This document shows, in pieces, positions 57,847 through 64,000 of a stretch of 64,000 bases of DNA (position 1 is the stretch's first letter; every line of letters starts with the position of its first letter). This DNA is from Curvularia sp. ZM96 (lineage: Eukaryota > Ascomycota > Dothideomycetes > Pleosporales > Pleosporaceae), in the NCBI GenBank assembly GCA_022457065.1, contig JAJGBQ010000007.1, positions 186,001 through 250,000 on the forward strand, read 5' to 3'. Below the pieces are notes generated by a model that had not been told where the DNA came from, did not search any database, and saw only the letters and a list, made by a program, of their open reading frames with translations. Made by a program: the position numbers and the translations under genes.

Positions 57847-58915
57847 CTAGAGCTTGCCCCTATCGTCACCGTGGCCTGTTAGCGAAAAGTACCATTTAAT
57901 ACCACACATTTCAATCCAGCCATCTCCACAGATGCCTGCAGTCCGTGCTCTTTCTAGTATCGCGTCATAATGTTCCTTGCCCTTGACGCCGACCGTGATC
58001 GACACAAGGCCCTCTGCCAGTCCTGCCTCGCCCGGAATGAAGCCCAGTCTTGCGTTAGTAAAAGCGAGCAGATCTCGGCTTCGTGAAACGCCGAAGATCT
58101 CCTCCCACTGTCGTGCAGCTGCCTCGTGGCCCATGTCGCCTGGTTGTAGGCGCAATACACAGCCCTCGAGCGCCAAGTGACCCGTCCGCTCCATTCCCCG
58201 GGTGTAACTCGCATCAGCCGGGCCGCACGCATGCCATGGAGAGAATCGCGACCCAAGGGGATCTGGATTAGTTGGCCCAGGGGTGTGAGAGTCGAGTTCG
58301 GCCATTATGCCACCTGGTCTGCGCATCAGCCACCACGCCTGCGCCACCACCATTTTGACCGCGCGTGCATCTGGAACAGAGCCGGGCGCGGGGCAGACAT
58401 ACCTTTAATGCCTTTTGGGTGGTACTGGATGCATATGGCATCTCGGTACTCGTGTTCGACAATGACTTTAGCCAAATTGTTCGCCTTGATATAGTCGCAC
58501 CGCTTCTTTGCGTCGCCAGTCTGCATGATAATCATGAAGCCGCCCTCACCGCGCTTGTCCAGCAATCTTCCAACTGTGGTGCCCTCTTTGATTGGCGAGA
58601 CGACTTCAATGAAGTCACCTCCTAGCGGAACTGCACTCTTGTCAGTATACCAAGCTCTGCTGACGCATGGCCTCTACGAACTTAGGAAATTCTTCAATCC
58701 CCATTGTTCGACGGCATCGTCCTCAAAAACAACGTCTACACCCAGAATGTACGTCTGGTATCTCCATCAGCTTTTTGATGGGGTATCGACAGTCGTGATC
58801 CTACAAGCAGCAGCCTCGTGTTTTCAAGGTCCTTGGTAGCCAGTGCAATCTGGCGAAGTCGCGTCGGCGCAGGACCAAGCTTCATGTCGCCTCCAACTTT
58901 CTTTTCAGTCGTCAT
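57847..58915 (-). CDS. Glyoxalase-like (VOC superfamily) protein
   Basis: 292-residue protein from exons 58915-58805, 58754-58682, 58630-58403 and 58313-57847. Splices were set by the continuous reading LLL-TYILGVDVVFEDDAVEQWGLKNFL-IPLGGDFIEVVSPIKEGTT ... YHPKGIKG-GIMAELDSHTPG. The first half has the beta-alpha-beta-beta-beta pattern of vicinal-oxygen-chelate domains (Glyoxalase_3-like, PF13468) with candidate ligand Glu in FIEVVSP; the second half repeats the pattern (HLALEGCVLRLQPG, GLVSITVGVKG, MCGIKWYFSLTG). Members are found next to acyl-CoA or ketone metabolism genes in some fungi; here a SCPx-type thiolase lies upstream on the same strand. The substrate cannot be told. An internal ATG at codon 11 is an alternative start. 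Confidence 0.8.
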
Positions 58916-59882
58916 ACTGGGCGGTACGAGAATCGGCTTCAATGTTGCGAGTTCGCGTGAGGCTTGCTTGTTGTCTGTAGACGCGTGTTACCTAGACTCC
59001 CTCGGCTGAGCGTGGCTTCCCCGCATTGGCGCTTCGCTTGCATCTTGCAGCCTGCACTCCAGTCATCGCGCACAAGGAAGGGAGAATCGATACAGTGTCG
59101 ATGAGGAGGTTCTTTGAACTTACAACCGTAAATACAATGTTGCTAGTGATGTTACCATCATACTGACATACGGTTGTCGTCGGAGCTCGGGCCGATGCCG
59201 AAGCACTGTCTCCACAACCAAACTAAGTGTCATGGCTTCCTCATGCGCCTTCCGTCACCTGATATCAAAACTAATCCTCCTTACCGACGTCTTGTAAAGC
59301 AATGAAATTGCCGCTGCTGTCTAGGTTTACTTTTTTCTAGATTATGCTCCCAACGACGTTGCTTCGTTCCAGACTCTGTGCGCTTATAATCATCATATTT
59401 AATACCCGTCACCGTAGGTTAAGAAACTCCCAAGGCCGAGAAAAAGGGCTCCTAATCCTTGCCAGCCTGGTGAATTTGAAAGTGCGAAAGACTTAATAAG
59501 CAAAAGGTGCACTCAACGAACTGTAACATCTCTGGTGGCGAGCAGAAAAGGGCAATCGTTGGATTTCAAATACATTGGATAATTTTCATGCGCGAAGCGT
59601 TGTATCAATCCCACATGAACTAAACGCCGTAGCTATTCGATCTAAGAACTGTATTCTTACTGCGCTGTCTTCACTGAAGCCCAGTGAGGGATTCATACGA
59701 GAGCTAACGAAGGAGTGGTTATCCAGCCTCACTGAGCTTGATACTTGTATGTAGTTGGTAACGATAATTAAGGTCACTGCACGTCAAGACTTCCAGTGGT
59801 GGCTAGGACACTAATGTAACAAAGCAGCGACGCAATCTAGGCAAGGATATGGATGCTCATACTGCTTATACACTCATCCAAT
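58916..59882. other. Intergenic region, nothing recognised
   Basis: About 970 bp between two minus-strand genes, AT-rich in its second half. No coding, RNA or repeat feature seen. Confidence 0.35.
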
Positions 59883-61321
59883 CTAAAGGCGACTCTGAAT
59901 CTTCTCAAGCGTATCACCAAGTGCATATTCCGAAGCTACAGTCTTGCTCCTCACCTTATCGCCTTCCTCCTTCGTCACATAGCGGGCCTCTACTGCCGGG
60001 TTATACGCAAACTGGCTTACTCGCTTGACCTCCTCGTCACTCATCTTGGCATTCTTCTTACCGTCTGCACGCTTGTAAACGTTGATGACGACGGCTCCAC
60101 CCAAGCCCAGATTGTGCTGTAGCGCCACGTCCGCATCCTCGACCAGCCTGTTGTTTGCCCAGCCGCGAAGCTGCCATGTTAGCTCTGCGCACTGCGCGAG
60201 ACCGGTTGCGCCAAGCGGATGGCCTTTGCTGATGAGGCCGCCGGAGGGATTGATGATAGGGCCTTTGCCGCCATACGTAATGTCGCCATTGCGGACCATC
60301 ATGTGTGCTTTTCCGGGCTCGCTGAAGCCCAGGCCTTCAAGTAGGATGAGTTCGTTAGCTGAAAAGCAGTCGTGGAGCTCGGCGACTTTGATGTCCTTGG
60401 GGTTCACGCCGGCTTCCTTGAGGGCGGCTTGGGCTGCCCGCTTCGTCATATCGTAGCCGACAAGATCCATAGAGGACTTGGAGTAGAGCTGTGGCGTATC
60501 TGTCATGAGTGTCTGGCCTGCGATGAGGATTGCCTGGCTCTTCAGATGGGGTCGGGCATCTAGGAACTTTTGGCTGACGAGGACGGCGGCGCCCGCACCG
60601 TCGCTAGTAGGGCTGCATTGGAGTTTGGTTAGCGGGTAGTGGATCATGGGCGACTTTTCAATTTGCTCAAGCGTGTAGACATCGCGGAACTGGGCGTACG
60701 GGTTCCGCTGGCTGTGCTCGTGGCTGATTCTTGCTATCTCGGCAAAGTCGCGCGCTTCGGCGCCGTACTTTTCCATGTATTCGAGACCGGCGTTAGCAAA
60801 GTACTGGGCGTTTGGCGGTGACTTGCTGATGCCGCGTGTGTCGGCCATCATCCGCATCGAAAGACCCATGGGTGAGGGCCGATCGCTCCACGCGGACTTG
60901 ATGGAGCCAGGTTGCATCTGCTCGAATCCAATCACGAGGGCGCAATCAATGGTTCTATTCTTAATAAGGGTTCGGGCAAGATGCAGCCCTGTACTGCCAG
61001 TCGCACAGGCATTGTTGGTGTTATAGATGGGGATGCTATTCCGAGTCAGTGGACCCGCCTCACTGGGATAGAATAATTGCTAGTAGTATCTGACCCGCTC
61101 ATGCCAAATTGATAAAAGATTCTCTGGCCGCTTGTTGTGTCGCCATAACAGTAGCAAGCAACTCCGGCTTCGACATCGTCGTAGTTGATCTGGGCGTCTA
61201 GCATTGCCTTTACGCCAGCTTCGTAGCCCATTTCAGGGTACGCCCGCGTCTGCCGGGGTTTGATGAACTTGGTGAGGCCCACGCCGAGCACATAGACTGG
61301 AGTTTCATTCTTGGACGCCAT
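59883..61321 (-). CDS. SCPx-type thiolase / sterol-carrier-like protein, peroxisomal
   Basis: Thiolase-superfamily enzyme of the sterol carrier protein X type (3-ketoacyl-CoA cleavage), 459 residues from exons 61321-61095 and 61035-59883. The nucleophile is Cys86 in NNACATGSTGL, spanning just after the intron; HDCFSANE and GGLISKGHPLGATG give the other active-site His and Cys/Gly elements, and NLGLGGAVVINVY closes the fold. The C-terminus is Ser-Arg-Leu, a type 1 peroxisomal targeting signal. No C-terminal SCP2 domain is present. The intron donor is GTCAGA, weaker than usual, but the joined reading MSGIPIYNTNNACATG is exact for the family. A foldback transposable element lies 143 bp upstream of the start codon. 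Confidence 0.95.
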
Positions 61322-61464
61322 ATTGGATCGTTGGCGTGAATCGAGTGTAAATCTGAGAAAACACTATGGATATACCGACTGCGTTGCGGTTGGCCTTGTT
61401 GTATAGAGAGTACGCGCGCTTAATGGTTTCCAAAACGTCAGAATGGACCGAGGTTCAGTTTCCC

Positions 61465-62301
61465 TACTGTAGGTGGTCAGTGCATGCAACAGGTCACCCA
61501 ATGCAACACCCCGCTTAGAATGCGCGCCCACCAAAAAATGAAGCTATAGAGCACCACACAAAAGCTATTATCGCGAGATTTTTTAGTGAATTAGTCTATA
61601 TAGTCTAAATAATAGTTCTATCTACTTAGATCTCTTTAAAGGCTTGTTGTGGTAGTTGCGCATAGTAGTTTTGTGGTGGTTTTGGTGGGTAGCTGCGCAG
61701 GGCAGTAGTGCAGATTCAGCACCACTTTGACTGCCTGCATCACCACCACCACGCAATTTTTTTAACTTCTGACTAGATAAAGCTTTTCTCCTAGACGTAT
61801 TCTATCTATCTTGAGATTTTTTTGGTGTTGTAGCGGCGCGATGGCGAGATCTTTGCAAAGAAGCAAATTACCTCTCTTGACTCCGCTAACTTTTTGGATT
61901 TCTTGCGACAAAACTGCTCTATCTACCGCTTTTTCTACTCAAACTTGAATTTCGCAACGCACGACTGCTGCGATTCTAAGAAAACCTCAAAATATATAGA
62001 TTGCTACTATGAGAATAGCTCTATTAAGTCAAAAGTTAAAAAGATTGCGTGGTGGTGGTGATGCGGGCAGTCAAAGTGGTGCTGTATCTCACAACCGGGT
62101 GCTACAAAACTACTATGCGCAGCTACCACAACAGACTACAAAAGAAATCTGAGTAGATAGAAATATTATTCAGACTATCTAGATTAATCTACTAAAATAT
62201 CTCGCGATAATAGCTTTTGTGTGGCGTTCTGCAGCCTCGTTTTGGTGGGCTGCCGTGTGTTGCATTGGGTGACCTGTTGCACGCACTGACCGCTTACAGT
62301 A
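61465..62301. mobile_element. 837-bp foldback/MITE-like DNA element with TA target site
   Basis: The ends are inverted repeats: 61465 onwards reads TACTGTAGGTGGTCAGTGC and the complement of 62301 backwards reads TACTGTAAGCGGTCAGTGC. The similarity runs through at least 310 bp of each arm (shared blocks such as CAACAGGTCACCCAATGCAA, AAAGCTATTATCGCGAGAT and CATCACCACCACCACGCAAT) and weakly almost to the centre. If TA is the duplicated target, the element is CTGTA...TACAG flanked by TA, as for Tc1/mariner/pogo-type elements. No transposase frame exists, so it is non-autonomous. Many arm differences are transitions, compatible with RIP-type mutation. Confidence 0.88.
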
Positions 62302-63643
62302 CCCCACTCTGCACTTAGCCGTCCTCCTCCTTGCTCGACTTATTCGACGTCGACATACCGACGGTATGTTGGTGAAAAGCTTGTCGCCAGATGAACGAAG
62401 CCGATATGTCTGTCTGCCCCATTATTGCAATCTGCGTCGTTGTTTTTAAGAGACATCCGATAGACCCACGTATCCACATGTCCCCAGAAATGGAAATTAA
62501 CAACCACCTAGCCGCATCTGTCAGAAATTTAGATACCTGCCATCTGAGCTGTGAACGGATATAGGGAACTGGTTTCGCTAATTAGGCATAGGCAAGTCCT
62601 GGCCTGAACGTAGAGCCTTCCTGATTAGTAGCCGTACACATGGCAATACGAAGCGACGCATCGTGATAGGGCTAGCTATTTCTGTAGGTTATGGGAAAGT
62701 GAAGCGGCAAGAATGCGACAACCCCTGCTGGCCATCATCAATTACTATAACGTCGAGCACTGTACGTCGCGATCGCGGCGCTGTTGCGCAAAGACTTTTC
62801 TCCGGCCTTGACTGATTATGCGTCCCGAGAAAACGGCCTGAGTTTGTCCGACAACTTCCACCCAGCGCGAGGCTGTTCCACAACTTCATCTCCTTTCGTC
62901 TCCACCATTCATATACTCCTTCGAGCCGGCCATGATGGTATCAATTGCGATGGAGCCTGAGTTCTACAATGAGCGGGCCAGACAAGAGATGAGGCCCATT
63001 GTCAGCGGAGGTCCAATCTGTGGGAGATGGTGTTTTCTTGCAGTGGCCCACAGGCAATTTCCAAAGGACTGCCATTTCTGTCTCGGCATCTTGTTTCGAA
63101 ACGGCTAGACTCCACTGCCACGACGTCAGAATAGTACCGAGCGGACGTTGAAACATGGAGCCAGCGAATCAACTGTGAACTGTGGACAAACCGTGCACCG
63201 GCCTTTTGTTCGCTGACTTGGGATGCAATCAACCTCCCGCAGTGGTGGAAGCGCCAGGAACCATTTTTGACAAGCGTAGCGCTGCCGAGGAACCATGATC
63301 CCGGACCACAACAGTCCAGAATGTTGGTTTCGCATGATCGCATTGCTGCAGCCTGAGCTTGTTCTGCGGGTCGAACGTCGGAGATGGGTTTTGTTCCTTG
63401 GACACCTTGGATTGGGGCGTGCTTGGCTCGCCCACGATACAGCCTACGAAGTACATATAGAGAAGCATGCTGCAATGCTCGTTCCGGCACACGCTCTCTT
63501 CCGCTCTTCCATTTTTCGTTTTTTCTTGCTCGTTCCTTTGAACGTTGCTATCCGCTCATTCTCAAAAGCCTTGAGGGCTTCACACAATCTTGTTGGCAGT
63601 GCCACACATCCACCCTCCTTTAACACCACACACAGCTTCAATC
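62302..63643. other. Intergenic region, nothing recognised
   Basis: About 1.3 kb between the foldback element and the CDH-type gene. The 163-codon minus frame at 63002-63490 has no family resemblance. The last 150 bp are pyrimidine-rich, fitting a promoter/leader. Confidence 0.35.
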
Positions 63644-64000
63644 ATGGCTCGTTCATTCTTTCTTACTTCGGCCATTTTCGCGCTCCGCGCTGCGGCCCAA
63701 ACATCCACGGGCTTTACCGATGAGAAGACCGGTATCAAGTTCCAGGGTCTTCAGCACGATTCTGGCTTCAGGCTCGGTTACGCTATTCCAGAGAAGCCTT
63801 CGACCGACTTCATTGCTCAGATCCAAGCACCCATCTCAAATGCAGGCGGATGGGCTGGTCTCAGCATGGGTCAGTCCATGGTGGGCAACCCGCTCATTGT
63901 TGCATGGCCCAACGAGGGCAAGATCATCTCGTCCTTCCGTCTTGCTGATGGCTACACCAACCCCCCCGTGTTGACTACTGGCAAGCAAACCATGAAAACC
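63644..64000 (+). CDS. Cellobiose dehydrogenase-type cytochrome (AA8) protein, 5' part
   Basis: Secreted haem protein cut by the window edge after 119 codons. A signal peptide covers about residues 1-19 (MARSFFLTSAIFALRAAAQ). The rest follows the CDH cytochrome/iron-reductase domain: GIKFQGLQHDSGFRLGYAIP, then APISNAGGWAGLSMGQSMVGNPLIVAWP, where Met79 is the likely haem b ligand, and FRLADGYTNPPVLTTG. Such domains feed electrons to lytic polysaccharide monooxygenases, either fused to a flavodehydrogenase or alone. Which form this is depends on sequence beyond 64000. The first start codon of the frame was used. Confidence 0.88.
   Translation, partial: MARSFFLTSAIFALRAAAQTSTGFTDEKTGIKFQGLQHDSGFRLGYAIPEKPSTDFIAQIQAPISNAGGWAGLSMGQSMVGNPLIVAWPNEGKIISSFRLADGYTNPPVLTTGKQTMKT

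Noticed and set aside
63002..63490. 163-codon minus-strand frame before the CDH-type gene
   Set aside because: No family resemblance, poor start context, and it overlaps the expected promoter of the CDH-type gene.

Overview
This is a gene-dense stretch of a filamentous ascomycete nuclear genome. The genes are eukaryotic and carry short introns, mostly 48-110 bp, with GT...AG borders and CTRAC-type branch points. Orthologues typical of moulds are present (CreC, CreD, a Zds1-like protein, RTA1-like and Zn2Cys6/DUF3425 proteins). I infer a dothideomycete, probably Pleosporales, from overall protein character; nothing here proves the species. About 26 protein-coding loci, one intron-containing tRNA-Glu gene and one large inverted-repeat transposable element can be supported. 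Exon borders were read by eye from splice motifs and protein continuity.

Left part (1-16 kb), housekeeping: translation release factor eRF3/Sup35 (minus, running off the left edge), a Yrb30-like RanGTP-binding protein, a BSD-domain protein, the ribosome-assembly factor Tsr2, a Slm1-type PH protein, an AlkB-family dioxygenase divergent from the PSTAIRE kinase Cdk1, and an unusual cytosolic-looking GH18 protein with a C-terminal UBA-like domain.

Middle (16-32 kb): two carbon-catabolite-repression genes lie in tandem on the minus strand, the arrestin creD and the WD40 gene creC. They are followed by the mitochondrial Miro GTPase Gem1 (divergent from creC), a Zds1-like cell-cycle regulator whose first coding exon is just ATG, and a cupin. 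CreC belongs to the CreB deubiquitinase complex and CreD is an arrestin-type ubiquitin-ligase adaptor, so these neighbours act in the same regulatory circuit.

Right part (31-64 kb) is looser, with longer spacers: a large unrecognised protein, a mitochondrial hydroxyacid-oxoacid transhydrogenase, a SET-domain protein with a secretory-looking N-terminus, a Fet3-like multicopper oxidase, an RTA1-family membrane protein, a Zn2Cys6 transcription factor, a tRNA-Glu(CTC) beside a diverged tandem repeat, a J-domain gene followed by broken coding remnants, a C2H2 transcription factor, a glyoxalase-like protein, a peroxisomal SCPx-type thiolase with an 837-bp foldback element in its upstream region, and the 5' end of a cellobiose-dehydrogenase-type cytochrome protein cut by the right edge.

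The most notable observations are the GH18-UBA fusion, the creC-creD linkage, the foldback element 143 bp from the thiolase start codon, the prion-like N-terminus of Sup35 with its triplicated KVLSIGG motif, and the decaying J-domain locus at 50.4-53 kb.
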